Positions 8,698-16,705 of a DNA stretch of 64,000 nt are shown piece by piece (position 1 is the stretch's first letter; every line of letters begins with the position of its first letter). Source of the DNA: Magnetospirillum sp. ME-1. GTDB taxonomy: Bacteria; Pseudomonadota; Alphaproteobacteria; Rhodospirillales; Magnetospirillaceae. The stretch is taken from NCBI RefSeq assembly GCF_002105535.1, contig NZ_CP015848.1, forward strand, positions 2,318,856-2,382,855, written 5' to 3'. A program made the position numbers and the translations under genes. The notes below the pieces were generated by a model. It was given only the letters and a program-made list of their open reading frames with translations. It had not been told where the DNA came from and did not search any database.

Positions 8698-9507
8698 CTA
8701 GGCGCTGGGCTCGAAGCCATGTCCGAGCGCAGCCCAATCCCGCAGCCAGAGGCAGGCGAGCACAACCGAGGTCTCGCCTACCGGATCCCGCTTTCCGCTC
8801 CGGATGAAGGCGCTGAGTGCAGCCCCGAGATCCACGGCGAGGGACAGCATTCCGGAAGGTGATTGGCGCCGAAGGAACTTTCGTTCGAGATCCTTTCTTC
8901 CTTCGAGGACCGGGTTCTCTCTGGGCAATACCATCTCTCCTCGGAAATCCCAAGGTTGGCAGGTGTGGGAGGCGAAACCGTTGGCGAAGCGCGTTCCAGG
9001 GGGAATCGTATGCGGGCACTGGCCACCGAAGGCCCTCTCGAATTCATCGAACGCGGCCGCGACCGTGGTCACTATGGCCGAAACCTTGGCGACATCCGCC
9101 TCGGAAACATAGGGGATGCGATCACCGTCGATGAAAGCGAATGGAAGAAAGCGTTTGGCTTCCAGATCGGTGATCGAACTCGCCTTGACCTTCATGCTCT
9201 CAAAATCGCTCGGCATGCGAGGGCACGCGACGAATTTGTAAGGAGGCGTCTCGTCGGCGATGCTCAGCCAACCATCCTTGATCGGCACTTCCCGGCCGCG
9301 ACCCGGAATCTCAATCTGGCGAAGGCTCCTGACGAATTTCGGCACGCAGATGGCCGCGCCGTGTTCCTTATCGGCGCGGAGCTGCGCTTCGGCCAAGGCC
9401 ACGTCTTCGGGATTTGTCCGGCTGAGAAGCCTCCCGCCGAGGGTTTCGACCGGGAAGACCTTCTTCCCATCAACCACCTTCTCCACCAACCGCCAGTCCA
9501 AACCCAT
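8698..9507 (-). CDS. Hypothetical protein, 269 aa
   Basis: The start is supported by GGAAGGGCGGGCT before the ATG, and the region upstream of it in frame looks non-coding. The protein opens with MGLDWRLVEKVVDGKKVFP and is of mixed alpha/beta composition, with a cysteine/proline-rich stretch (GGQCPHTIPPGTRFANGF). It converges on the repeat-protein gene. No domain is recognised. Confidence 0.55.
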   Translation of the reverse strand: MGLDWRLVEKVVDGKKVFPVETLGGRLLSRTNPEDVALAEAQLRADKEHGAAICVPKFVRSLRQIEIPGRGREVPIKDGWLSIADETPPYKFVACPRMPSDFESMKVKASSITDLEAKRFLPFAFIDGDRIPYVSEADVAKVSAIVTTVAAAFDEFERAFGGQCPHTIPPGTRFANGFASHTCQPWDFRGEMVLPRENPVLEGRKDLERKFLRRQSPSGMLSLAVDLGAALSAFIRSGKRDPVGETSVVLACLWLRDWAALGHGFEPSA

Positions 9508-9673
9508 AGCCCGCCCTTCCGTCGCTCCGCGCATGGCTCCTGATCCAATACCCAACCCATCGGGCGGCGCAGGTGCGTCCGGCTGCATCCTACCCGGCGA
9601 TGAAGACGCAGGCCAGACCCGACATCAGATGACGGGTCGCCGAATAGTGTCCGCCAAGCATTCTTGGTGGCAG

Positions 9674-10213
9674 CTACTCAGCCTTAGCGGACGATGCGGC
9701 CATCAACACTTCCAATCGTTCATGCGATGAGAGGGTCGAAAGATAGGTCTCGGCCTCGGCGCGGACATTCCCGTCCTCATCGGCCAACAGAATGGCCAGC
9801 ACGCTATGCGGAGGCTGAACATGGTAGATCGCCGGGATCCTTGCCGGGTTCCTCCAGTCGAATTCCCGAAACAGAGCATGCACGCGTGCCTCCGGGGCAG
9901 GATGGCGCGCCAACGCTTCGCGGTAACGATCCAGAGACCAACCCCCGCGAAGTGTATCGAGCAGTTGCTTGGGGAATTGATATGGATGCAGGGGCGGACG
10001 GAGAGGGTCTGCGCTACCGCTCCGAAGAACATCCACTGCGATTCGAGAACCTTCTTCAGCTTCACTCGGAGAGGCCCCCTCAACCTGCAGAAGCCCAGCA
10101 ACAAAACGACGTTCGCTATCTTGCTCGGAAGGGGGGCCAAGGACGGCCGGCCTTTGCTTCAGGGATGGATGTCCATTAACCAAGCCCAGCAGGAAGGCAA
10201 GTGCGCGCTTCAT
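9674..10213 (-). CDS. SAHERLE-family protein with N-terminal signal-like segment
   Basis: A 179-residue protein opening with a short hydrophobic segment (MKRALAFLLGLVNG), which may be a weak signal peptide. The last 50 residues (VLAILLADEDGNVRAEAE, then SSHERLEVLMAAS) carry the C-terminal module shared with the proteins ending at 10641, 15467, 16112, 26266, 28500 and 38213. That module looks like a capping helical repeat. The gene has the structured leader described at 10230-10310. Function unknown. Confidence 0.6.
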   Translation of the reverse strand: MKRALAFLLGLVNGHPSLKQRPAVLGPPSEQDSERRFVAGLLQVEGASPSEAEEGSRIAVDVLRSGSADPLRPPLHPYQFPKQLLDTLRGGWSLDRYREALARHPAPEARVHALFREFDWRNPARIPAIYHVQPPHSVLAILLADEDGNVRAEAETYLSTLSSHERLEVLMAASSAKAE

Positions 10214-10229
10214 CGTGATGCTCCTGGTT

Positions 10230-10310
10230 CCCCGGCCATCCCGGAGGGCGGTGCGCGCCGGCAGGTGTCGCTCCTGCCTCCCCGAAGGGATCCGCCAGCC
10301 GGCGGCGCGC
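10230..10310 (-). promoter_or_regulatory. Structured 5' leader, ACCGCC class
   Basis: Read on the minus strand, a GCGCGC/GCGCGC closing stem encloses a CCC-UUCG-GGG hairpin and a CAGG/CCUG hairpin. Next come the unpaired ACCGCC and a CUCCGG/CCGG hairpin, and then the AGGAG ribosome binding site of the 10213 gene. One of the family listed under findings. Confidence 0.55.
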
Positions 10311-10319
10311 AGATCTCTA

Positions 10320-10508
10320 CTACTTGCCGCGAACGCGGGCTGCCCGGCGCCGCATCTCCCTGTTGGCCCGGCGCCGCATCTCCCTGTTGGGAGAGGCCGC
10401 TTCGACGGACTGGATCGGGGCTTCGTATTCGTCGAGGAAGAAGACCCCGCCGAGTTTCCCTGCGCTTCCGTCGCCTGAGATGCAGCTCAGCTCGAGCTTC
10501 TGGCCCAT
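10320..10508 (-). CDS. Small hypothetical protein, 62 aa
   Basis: A 62-residue protein with a good ribosome binding site (AAGGGAGGGCACC). The N-terminal half is ordered-looking (LELSCISGDGSAGKLGGVFF). The tail is a basic duplicated block (two copies of NREMRRRA), reflecting an 18-24 bp tandem duplication in the DNA near 10355-10390. It is preceded by an ACCGCC-class leader, which supports it being a real gene. Confidence 0.5.
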   Translation of the reverse strand: MGQKLELSCISGDGSAGKLGGVFFLDEYEAPIQSVEAASPNREMRRRANREMRRRAARVRGK

Positions 10509-10526
10509 GGTGCCCTCCCTTTCTTC

Positions 10527-10590
10527 TCCTGGCCTGCCCAGGAGGCGGTGAGCGCCGGGGTCGCGAAGCCCGAGATCCGCTCTGCGCTCA
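10527..10590 (-). promoter_or_regulatory. Structured 5' leader, ACCGCC class
   Basis: Closing stem GAGCGC/GCGCUC, then ACCGCC, then hairpin UCCUGG-GCAGG-CCAGGA, then the ribosome binding site of the 10508 gene. Both stems differ in sequence from the other copies but keep pairing, which supports an RNA structure. Confidence 0.55.
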
Positions 10591-10640
10591 GTTCTTAAAA
10601 TGGGTCCTGGCGAACCGCGGAAGTCGCGGGGTCCGGGCCG

Positions 10641-10997
10641 TCAATGGTCATTGGCGGCCCGGCCCATGGCCGCAGTCCGCATCTGGATTTCGAGCTGTTC
10701 GTGAGCCGACCACTCGCCCTCTTCGATGCGTTCTTCGGCATTGCAGCGGACGGAGGCATCCCCGTCCTCGCGCAGATCCAGGAGCGTGCCGAGGGAGAGG
10801 TTGTCGAGGAGGAAGATCCTCAACTTGTCCTGTGCCAGAAGCGGCTCGCCGCGCAAGAAGCGATCGTGAATGGCTACGGCTTCCCGCTCCATGTCTTCCG
10901 CGGAGGGCTGGCCAGGCATGAAATGTCCCATTCCGCTGCGAGACGGGGCACACCACATGCGCGATCCTCCTTCGCCGATCATCGTATAGCCACGCAT
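10641..10997 (-). CDS. SAHERLE-family protein, 118 aa
   Basis: Residues 50-115 align by eye with the protein encoded at 15467-15823: RF-x-RGE-x-LL-x-x-DK, then VR-x-x-AEERIEEG, then WSAHEQLEIQMRTAA. The start at 10997 follows GAGGAGGCCGACGCC. The further upstream in-frame region is the leader RNA and is unlikely to be translated. Internal ATG at 10982 is an alternative start. Small soluble protein of unknown function. Confidence 0.6.
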   Translation of the reverse strand: MRGYTMIGEGGSRMWCAPSRSGMGHFMPGQPSAEDMEREAVAIHDRFLRGEPLLAQDKLRIFLLDNLSLGTLLDLREDGDASVRCNAEERIEEGEWSAHEQLEIQMRTAAMGRAANDH

Positions 10998-11017
10998 GGC
11001 GTCGGCCTCCTCGTCTT

Positions 11018-11100
11018 CCCCCGGCCAACCCGGAGGGCGGTGCGCGCCGGCAGGTATCGCTCCTGCCTCCCCGTAGGGATCCGTCATTCGACGACGCACA
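11018..11100 (-). promoter_or_regulatory. Structured 5' leader, ACCGCC class
   Basis: Nearly the same sequence as the leaders at 10230 and 11393. It has a UGCGUC/GCGCGCA closing stem, CCC-UACG-GGG and GCAGG/CCUGC hairpins, ACCGCC, and a CUCCGG/CCGG(GG) hairpin before the ribosome binding site. The loop UUCG is replaced by UACG. Confidence 0.55.
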
Positions 11101-11141
11101 GATTCCTCAGGCGGCCTACTCCGCCGCCGTTGCGTCTCCCT

Positions 11142-11372
11142 TCATCGGCTCCAACGACGGAAACGCACACCGCTCAGCAGGGTCGCGATGCCGATGGCGA
11201 CGACGGAGAAGAGGGCCGCTCCAAGCCATTCTCCGTTGAGCCAACCCTCGAAAGCACAATAGATCAGCAGGGCCGCGAACCCGACGGTCATCGCGCACCC
11301 GCGGAGGATGTCCGAGAGCGAGAACTCCAGCGGGTAGAGGGCCTCTCCACGGTATTCCATGCGCCAGCTCAT
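11142..11372 (-). CDS. Small membrane protein, 76 aa
   Basis: A 76-residue protein with two hydrophobic segments (about 23-42, ILRGCAMTVGFAALLIYCAF, and 47-66, WLGAALFSVVAIGIATLLSG) and a basic tail RFRRWSR. It is likely an inner-membrane protein with both ends in the cytoplasm. The start has AAGGA nine bases upstream and sits behind an ACCGCC-class leader. Unknown family. Confidence 0.6.
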   Translation of the reverse strand: MSWRMEYRGEALYPLEFSLSDILRGCAMTVGFAALLIYCAFEGWLNGEWLGAALFSVVAIGIATLLSGVRFRRWSR

Positions 11373-11392
11373 GGTAGGGTTCCTTCGTGTAT

Positions 11393-11475
11393 CCTCCGGA
11401 CTGCCCGGAGGGCGGTGCGCGCCGGCAGGTATCGCCCCTGCCTCCCCATGGGGATCCGTCATCCGACGGCGCACA
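11393..11475 (-). promoter_or_regulatory. Structured 5' leader, ACCGCC class
   Basis: GUGCGCCG/CGGCGCGCAC closing stem with a small bulge, an inner GUC-GGAU-GAC hairpin, a CCCCAUGGGG palindrome and GCAGG/CCUGC hairpin. It then has ACCGCC and CUCCGG-GCAGU-CCGGAG. It starts about 20 nt after the stop of the upstream gene. Confidence 0.55.
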
Positions 11476-11494
11476 GGATCCACAAGCGGCCTTC

Positions 11495-12430
11495 CTACCG
11501 AAACGGCCAGACGAGCCCGAAACGTACTGCTTTCGCCTGAGCGTTGGCATCGAGTGCCTGAGCGTTGGCATCGAGTTGGAGCTCGATCTCCTTCTTCTCG
11601 GCGCGGGCCAGCAGGGTGCGGAGGCGGCTGACCTCTGCGCTGGCCGCAGCCCTCGCCCTCGCCATGATGGGGCCTGTCTTGATCTCGGCCAAGATTCGGA
11701 TCGGCACCCGGGCATCCCCAGCCGCCCACCGCTGAACACGGCGCGGGTCGATGCCGAGCTCCTGCGCGAGGGAATCCTTCCATCCGCCTTCCCAGATAGC
11801 CGAAGCGATCGTCGCCAGCTCATCCTGCCGCGGCTTGATCAGGCGGAACCGGGCATCCTCGGCGGCCTCGTGGCCGATCCACCTGCCGATCTCCTTGATG
11901 GCACGATCCGAGTAGCAGGACAGGTTGGGGCTCGGTGCATCGGAATCGGCCCAGACCGGCGTTCCCGTGCGCTTGGTGAGCCGAACCCGGGCGTTCCCTT
12001 CGGAGAAGGACCGGGCCATGGCCTCCAGCAGGTCGCGGTACTCGTCCTCGGACAGGTCGCCGTCGTCGAAATTCGGGGCGAGGGACCAGCCGGGGCGGGC
12101 GGCCTCGATCCACGCCTCCACATCCTCTTCCCAGTCGAATAGAGCAGCCTCGTAGGCGGCCGCCTCGGCCTTGGTGACCGCCAATCCAGCGAGGATCTCG
12201 ACCCTGTGGGAATCCGGTTCCGCAAGGAGCGCCGCACTGGAGGGTGCGACCGACACGCTGTCGAGCTTCGTGAAGCCATCCTCTGTATGCCTCTCGGCAT
12301 CGGCGCGGGCCTCCTCCTCGGTGGCGCCAATGCCCCACAGGTAGTCATTGACGAAGCAAGCGAAGCCCGCGGCCGCCGGTGCGGTCGGGCGAAGAGGAAG
12401 GGCGGGAATGGTGGATTCGGTCTTGGTCAT
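11495..12430 (-). CDS. SOS-box-controlled protein with C-terminal HTH
   Basis: A 311-residue protein with AGGCCGCG before its ATG. The C-terminal third contains an HTH-like segment (SLAQELGIDPRRVQRWAAG). It resembles the small HTH protein encoded at 33586 (RIAERTVRYWAAG) with the same flanking AIW/AIY and VP-x-x-x-A pattern. A charged coiled-coil-like tail follows, with a direct repeat LDANAQALDANAQ. The N-terminal 200 residues are unrecognised. A GTTC-N7-GTTC box at 12472-12486 suggests LexA control, so the protein may act during DNA damage. Whether it binds DNA is inference from the HTH likeness. Confidence 0.6.
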   Translation of the reverse strand: MTKTESTIPALPLRPTAPAAAGFACFVNDYLWGIGATEEEARADAERHTEDGFTKLDSVSVAPSSAALLAEPDSHRVEILAGLAVTKAEAAAYEAALFDWEEDVEAWIEAARPGWSLAPNFDDGDLSEDEYRDLLEAMARSFSEGNARVRLTKRTGTPVWADSDAPSPNLSCYSDRAIKEIGRWIGHEAAEDARFRLIKPRQDELATIASAIWEGGWKDSLAQELGIDPRRVQRWAAGDARVPIRILAEIKTGPIMARARAAASAEVSRLRTLLARAEKKEIELQLDANAQALDANAQAKAVRFGLVWPFR

Positions 12431-12471
12431 CGCGGCCTCCATGCCGTCTGCGGGTGTGCGGCCCCTGCCGC

Positions 12472-12486
12472 GTTCCCTATACGTTC
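12472..12486 (-). promoter_or_regulatory. LexA-type SOS box, GTTC-N7-GTTC
   Basis: The sequence GTTCCCTATACGTTC matches exactly the direct-repeat operator GTTC-N7-GTTC known for alphaproteobacterial LexA. It lies 42-56 nt upstream of the start at 12430, in an AT-richer promoter-like stretch (TCTATATGGAGC), a usual place for repression. Confidence 0.65.
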
Positions 12487-12634
12487 TATATGGAGCAATT
12501 CCCGATTCCGGCAACCCCCTAAAACGCTGATTTCCGCGAGGATCCGCGTCTGGCGCCCGTCAAATGATATTGCCATGCGCCAGCGCCAGGGGATCACAGA
12601 CCTTCCGCCCGCCCATAGTCTTTGACGGCTCCGA

Positions 12635-13654
12635 TTAGGCCGCCATCCGCAGTTCCTCCGAGCCCGCCGCATCCGTGGCGGAAACCTCGGAGATCGCCAC
12701 GTCGAGGATGTCGCGGGCCAGGGCGTAATCGAGGCGGCGACGCAGCAGGCCATCCTTGCGGATTCCCTTGAAGGCCGTGAGTAGGACATCGCCGGTTCCG
12801 GCCCGCAGGGTGCCCAGGATCCGGTTCGCGGCCGCCATGATAAGATCGACCTGCTCCGCGGAGAAGGTCGCATCCAGCGCGATGCGCGTGTTCGAGCGCG
12901 AGGCGGAGCTCACACCGTCGATCTCCCCGCCGCGGACGAAGCGGATACTGGCCCCGAGGGTGCCGTCGATGCCGCGGAGGCCGATGGCCCCGTCGGGGGC
13001 GTTGAACGCCATGCTGTGGCGCCGTTGCGGCCGCGGCCGCATGGCCTCGAGATCGGCGAGGGTCCCCAGCAGTTCCTCGCCGAGGAACACGTCGCCGCGT
13101 CCCCGGCCCGGTCCCCACATCGCCAGGCACACCGGATGCTCCGTGTCGTCGAACAGCCCGGCGCCGAGGCACACGACCGCCTCCAGACGCTCGCGGAACA
13201 GTCCGCTGGTGAGGAAGGACGCGGGGATGATGGCGGCCACATGGCCCGCGTTGTCGAGGCAACGCGCGATGGCCTCCTTGTACAGGTCGTCGTGCCGCGC
13301 GCCCTCGGGAAAGGACAGGCCGCGACGTGCCGCCGAGTTGCGCGCGAGGTAGGGCGGATTGGTCACCACCACGTCGAAGTTCTCCGGGAAATCAGCGATC
13401 GTGTCCCGCTGGACGATGCCGTCGGCCTGCGGCTCGATGTCGAAGGCGGTGTGCATCCCGAGCAGGCCCTCGTCGGCGAGATGCCGAAGAAGATGCCCGG
13501 CGCCTGCAAACGGCTCCAGAAGGACGGCGACGTCGGGAAGCCCGGCTCCCTTCGCCCAGGCCTTGAAACGGGCATGCCCGAATGGGTTCGCCCTGGTGAA
13601 GAATTGTCCCTTCTCGACCTTGCCGTGGCAAGGCGCTGCGCATTCCTTCGACAT
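12635..13654 (-). CDS. N6-adenine DNA methyltransferase
   Basis: A 339-residue enzyme of the Eco57I/TaqI-like class. The SAM-binding motif is LEPFAGAGHLLRHL (about residues 45-58) and the catalytic motif is VVTNPPYLAR (NPPY at about 99). It methylates adenine in DNA. No restriction partner is present. It is followed on the same strand about 200 nt later by the SOS-box gene. Its leader is nearly identical to that of the next methyltransferase at 15332, and both proteins begin MSK. It may protect the element from host restriction. Confidence 0.88.
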   Translation of the reverse strand: MSKECAAPCHGKVEKGQFFTRANPFGHARFKAWAKGAGLPDVAVLLEPFAGAGHLLRHLADEGLLGMHTAFDIEPQADGIVQRDTIADFPENFDVVVTNPPYLARNSAARRGLSFPEGARHDDLYKEAIARCLDNAGHVAAIIPASFLTSGLFRERLEAVVCLGAGLFDDTEHPVCLAMWGPGRGRGDVFLGEELLGTLADLEAMRPRPQRRHSMAFNAPDGAIGLRGIDGTLGASIRFVRGGEIDGVSSASRSNTRIALDATFSAEQVDLIMAAANRILGTLRAGTGDVLLTAFKGIRKDGLLRRRLDYALARDILDVAISEVSATDAAGSEELRMAA

Positions 13655-13659
13655 TGGAA

Positions 13660-13712
13660 TTCCCCCGTATCCGGGGAGCCCATCGGCTCCGAGGACACGG
13701 AGTTGTGTTCAC
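13660..13712 (-). promoter_or_regulatory. Twin-hairpin leader sequestering the ribosome binding site
   Basis: On the minus strand GGAGCC-GAUG-GGCUCC is followed directly by CCCCG-GAUA-CGGGG, then GAATTCCAATG. The GGGGG of the second hairpin is the only Shine-Dalgarno-like sequence, so it is paired when the hairpin forms. An alternative upstream pairing CUCCG/CGGAG competes with the first hairpin. Confidence 0.5.
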
Positions 13713-13748
13713 GTCAAAGAACCCGATCCGGAGGGAGGAAGATTCTTT

Positions 13749-15332
13749 TCAGGCAGCCAGCGGCAAGGCCAGCTGCATGGCCCCGCCCATCGGAAGGACA
13801 ACCCCGAAGCCGCTCAGGAAAGCCTTCGTGTAGGCCCGGAACCCGCCGCGGAACGTCTTGCTCGTGCGCTCGATCCAGAAGGCCAGATCCTCGCCGTTGA
13901 GGACGGACTGGAGGGCGGCGGGGTCCGCCGAATGCGGGACGACCGAGTAGCCCGAGAAGAAGGCCGCCTCGGGATCGGGCTGAAGCCGGAAGCTCGGCGC
14001 CTTCGCCATGGGCGGAGTGAGGAGCTGGACGCCGAAGGCGGTGTCGAGCCCCTGCGAACGCCCGTAGGTGTACCACGCCACCGGATTGGCCTTGCCGCGA
14101 TCGCGGGCGTCCAGCCGGCGGCGGTTGACTACGAGGTAGGCATAGCCCTTCGGGAATTCCCGGGCGAGGCGCTCCTCGTCCAGGATGACCGAACGCCCGG
14201 TCTCCCGCGAATACGGGAAGAGGATGGCCAGCCGCTGGTCCTCGCCCTTCCACGTCGACGCCTTCACGACGCGCCGCAGCAGGCCGGTCTCGATCTCGAC
14301 CTCCTGCCCGTCCCGGCACCGCAGGCGCGTGAGGCCCGTGTCCGGGTCATCGTGCAGGCGAGTCATGACATAGACCTCATCGGCCAGGGTGAGCAGCCCG
14401 ACGCTGATCCGCGCCATCTTCCCCAGCGGCACGCCACGACCAGCGAGCACCGCCAGGCGCCGCCGACCCTCGGCATCGTCCAGCACGGGCACATCGGCCA
14501 GAAGCGCCGAGCAAGGCACCTCACCCCGGTCCTCGGCATCGGCGCCGTTCCAGTCCATCAGCCGGAAGGCTTTCCCGGCCCGGCCCTTCTCGACGACGGC
14601 GACCGCGACATAGGCGGTGGCGCCTTCGAAGACCTGATGCTCGCCGAAGCGCACGACGACCTGCAGCCGGCCATCGGCCATGTCCTCGCGCAGGGCCTTC
14701 CCGGTCCGCGAGGCGAGCCAGGACGAGGGAGCGAGCAGGACGGCACGACCGCCGGTGCGCAGCATGCGGTGCGCCAGCTCGAAGAAGGCCACGTAGAGGT
14801 CGGTGGCGCCCTTGGCGCACACAGGCAGGGACTGGACCCGCTGGCGCTGCTCTGGGGCGAGGTTCTGGATGCGCACGTAGGGCGGATTGCCCACCACGAA
14901 ATCCCGCGTGCCCCGGACCTCCTCCTGAAAGGCCTCGGCCAGCGCATCCCCGACGCGCAGATCCCAATCCACCCCGATGACGCCTCGGGACGCCGCTGCA
15001 GCATCCAGCCGGACGCGGCAGGCCGCGATGGCCTGTCCGGATACATCCATGCCGAGGATGGCCTTCCTCAGGCCCTGGGCGACGGCCAGGGCATCAAGCC
15101 CCCGAGCACGGCCGGCGTCGCACAGGCGCTCCACGACGGGCTCCAGCAGGGCGCCATCACCGCAAGCGATGTCGGCGAAGCTCTGCCCCCACGGATCCTC
15201 CGGCACCCCGCCCCACTCCAGCATCCGCTCGGCCAGCCAGCGCGGCGTGTAGACAGCACCCAGCGCCTTGGCATCCGTTGACGGACGACAATCCGCACCG
15301 CCCCGCTGGGCGGCGACACGCTTCTTCGACAT
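13749..15332 (-). CDS. Class I N6-adenine DNA methyltransferase, large
   Basis: A 527-residue enzyme. The N-terminus contains the GAVYTPRWLAERML motif typical of type IIG/Eco57I-like methyltransferases, then FADIACGDGALLEPV for SAM binding and VVGNPPYVRIQN for catalysis (NPPY about residue 148). The C-terminal half is a target-recognition region. No nuclease domain (PD-ExK) is apparent, so methylation without cleavage is likely. It lies upstream of the second adenine methyltransferase with a 94-nt gap, and the two have duplicated leaders. Confidence 0.88.
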   Translation of the reverse strand: MSKKRVAAQRGGADCRPSTDAKALGAVYTPRWLAERMLEWGGVPEDPWGQSFADIACGDGALLEPVVERLCDAGRARGLDALAVAQGLRKAILGMDVSGQAIAACRVRLDAAAASRGVIGVDWDLRVGDALAEAFQEEVRGTRDFVVGNPPYVRIQNLAPEQRQRVQSLPVCAKGATDLYVAFFELAHRMLRTGGRAVLLAPSSWLASRTGKALREDMADGRLQVVVRFGEHQVFEGATAYVAVAVVEKGRAGKAFRLMDWNGADAEDRGEVPCSALLADVPVLDDAEGRRRLAVLAGRGVPLGKMARISVGLLTLADEVYVMTRLHDDPDTGLTRLRCRDGQEVEIETGLLRRVVKASTWKGEDQRLAILFPYSRETGRSVILDEERLAREFPKGYAYLVVNRRRLDARDRGKANPVAWYTYGRSQGLDTAFGVQLLTPPMAKAPSFRLQPDPEAAFFSGYSVVPHSADPAALQSVLNGEDLAFWIERTSKTFRGGFRAYTKAFLSGFGVVLPMGGAMQLALPLAA

Positions 15333-15337
15333 TGAAA

Positions 15338-15390
15338 ATCCCCCGCATCCGGGGAGCCCACCGGCTCCGAGGGCGAGGACGTGCTGTCGT
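15338..15390 (-). promoter_or_regulatory. Twin-hairpin leader, copy 2
   Basis: GGAGCC-GGUG-GGCUCC then CCCCG-GAUG-CGGGG, followed by GATTTTCAATG. It differs from the copy at 13660 only in loops and at a few unpaired bases. The methyltransferase start codon is 9 nt past the hairpin, and the GGGGG it needs is in the stem. Confidence 0.5.
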
Positions 15391-15466
15391 CGGTCGGAAA
15401 ACCAAAATCGGGGGAGCGAGATTCTTTCCGGGCCGGCTCATGGCACCGGATCAGGGCCGCCAACCG

Positions 15467-15823
15467 TTATTGCTGGCGGCCTTCGGCCGGCGGGATGCTC
15501 GCCGCCGTGATGCGAGCTTCGAGGAGCTCTTGGGCGGACGGGTGCAGATCGTCCAGCCGGTCCTTGGCACCCTCGCGGAGCATTTCGTTCTCATCGTCGA
15601 GGAGGGCGAGGATCGCCCAGAGTGGCAGTTCGTCCTCGTTGAGGTCGAAGAAGGCGCCTTTGTCGTCCGTCGACAGGAGCTCGCCGGCGCGGAAGCGTTC
15701 CAGAAGGAACATCACCGAGGAGACATGTCGGCGTCGCTCTTCCTCGGCGGCCTGCACTTCGGCCCTGAGGTGATCCGCGAATTCCCTTGTGGCCTGCCTG
15801 CTGTGATGGGCCTCACCGTCCAT
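15467..15823 (-). CDS. SAHERLE-family protein, 118 aa
   Basis: A helical charged protein. Residues 45-105 align by eye with the 118-residue protein at 10641-10997 (RF-x-x-GELL-x-x-DDKG, LR-x-x-AKDRLDDL, PSAQELLEARITAAS). The start is at an ATG behind GGGAGGCGGTC, overlapping the end of the upstream HTH gene by 11 nt, so it is the last gene of a four-gene operon beginning at 17083. Confidence 0.6.
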   Translation of the reverse strand: MDGEAHHSRQATREFADHLRAEVQAAEEERRRHVSSVMFLLERFRAGELLSTDDKGAFFDLNEDELPLWAILALLDDENEMLREGAKDRLDDLHPSAQELLEARITAASIPPAEGRQQ

Positions 15824-16115
15824 GACCGCCTCCCTGGGCAATCACCTCCGCCATCCTCTCCCGGATCCGCGTTCCGCGCGGGAGCGTAGCCAGGGCGAGC
15901 CGGTCGGCCAACGGCTCAGCCAGCTCTAGGAGCTGGGCGAAGCCGGCGGGGATCGCTGCAGCGCCGGAGGTCCATTCGCGGACGCGGCGCCGGTTCAGCG
16001 GGCGGCCGCCATCTTCCAGGCCATCGGCCAGCCAGGCGCGCCAAGCGGGGCGGCCGCGGTAGCTGACACCCGGATACAAGGCTTGCCCGATCCTCTCTAT
16101 ATCAACGGGGGTCAT
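15813..16115 (-). CDS. Small HTH protein, PRGTRI family
   Basis: A 100-residue protein similar by eye to those at 28132 and 33586: an initial I-x-Q-A-L-Y-P, a helix-turn-helix-like RRRVREWTSGAAAIP, then LADRLALATLPRGTRIRERMAEVI. It is likely a DNA-binding repressor acting on TAGG-N9-CCTA palindromes, which occur upstream of all three operons. It starts inside the stop codon of the upstream gene (ATGA overlap). Role in autoregulation is inferred. Confidence 0.6.
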   Translation of the reverse strand: MTPVDIERIGQALYPGVSYRGRPAWRAWLADGLEDGGRPLNRRRVREWTSGAAAIPAGFAQLLELAEPLADRLALATLPRGTRIRERMAEVIAQGGGHGR

Positions 16116-16600
16116 GCTACACGCTCCCGGAAGGACGCAAGGGCCGTCTCCCATTCCAAGCGCTCATGGGCGCTCGCGCCATTCAAGCGACGTACGACCT
16201 CGGCCCTCGTGTCCGGCAGTCCTTCCTCATGGAATCGGGCGAGGACACCCAGCGGAAGATGAGCCGCATCCGAACGGGAAAGCACCGCCTGCCACACCAA
16301 GTCGTATGGCCCATGCAGCAATTCCTTGGGCATCCTCTGGGCCTTTGGCGGACAATCGGCCATGCGGCAGATCAGGTCCAGAGGAGCAGTCGGATTCTGA
16401 GCGACGAACGTGCGCACCAGCCGATCGCTGTCCTCTGCGAGTCGTTCGAGGCGTTCCACTGGAGTGTCCGGCGACTCCGCCTGCGATCGCCGCTTTTCGA
16501 GGGTGAGGCGGTCGTGGAGGATGGCCACTGGCACCCAAAGAGGGGCCATGGCAACAAGAGATGCCCACCGGAAGATGGAAGAGGCGAGATTGCGGGGCAT
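16112..16600 (-). CDS. SAHERLE-family LRV-like protein with N-terminal membrane segment
   Basis: A 162-residue protein. The N-terminus (SIFRWASLVAMAPLWVPVAI) is a hydrophobic segment, either a signal anchor or a transmembrane helix. Residues 40-100 form LRV-type repeats (TPVERLERLAEDSDRLVRTFVAQNP-like, broken here into short units). The C-terminus GASAHERLEWETALASF carries the shared module. It is coupled by ATGA to the HTH gene. An ACCGCC-type leader lies upstream. Confidence 0.6.
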   Translation of the reverse strand: MPRNLASSIFRWASLVAMAPLWVPVAILHDRLTLEKRRSQAESPDTPVERLERLAEDSDRLVRTFVAQNPTAPLDLICRMADCPPKAQRMPKELLHGPYDLVWQAVLSRSDAAHLPLGVLARFHEEGLPDTRAEVVRRLNGASAHERLEWETALASFRERVA

Positions 16601-16619
16601 GTCATGAACCTTCCTAGAT

Positions 16620-16698
16620 CCTCCGGCCTTTCCGGAGGGTGGAGCGCGCCCCGGGCTTGTATCCCGGGTGGGCCGACTGGACGGCCGGCGCGCTTGCT
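16620..16698 (-). promoter_or_regulatory. Structured 5' leader, variant of ACCGCC class
   Basis: AGCGCGCC/GGCGCGCU closing stem, inner CCCGGG-AUACAAG-CCCGGG hairpin, the linker changed to CCACC, then CUCCGG-AAAGG-CCGGAG and AGGAAGG. The linker is shortened relative to other copies. Confidence 0.5.
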
Positions 16699-16705
16699 CA
16701 ACACC

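Noticed and set aside
13359-15281. Long plus-strand frame opposite the N6-methyltransferases
   Set aside because: The minus strand encodes NPPY methyltransferases with intact motifs, while this frame has no motif.
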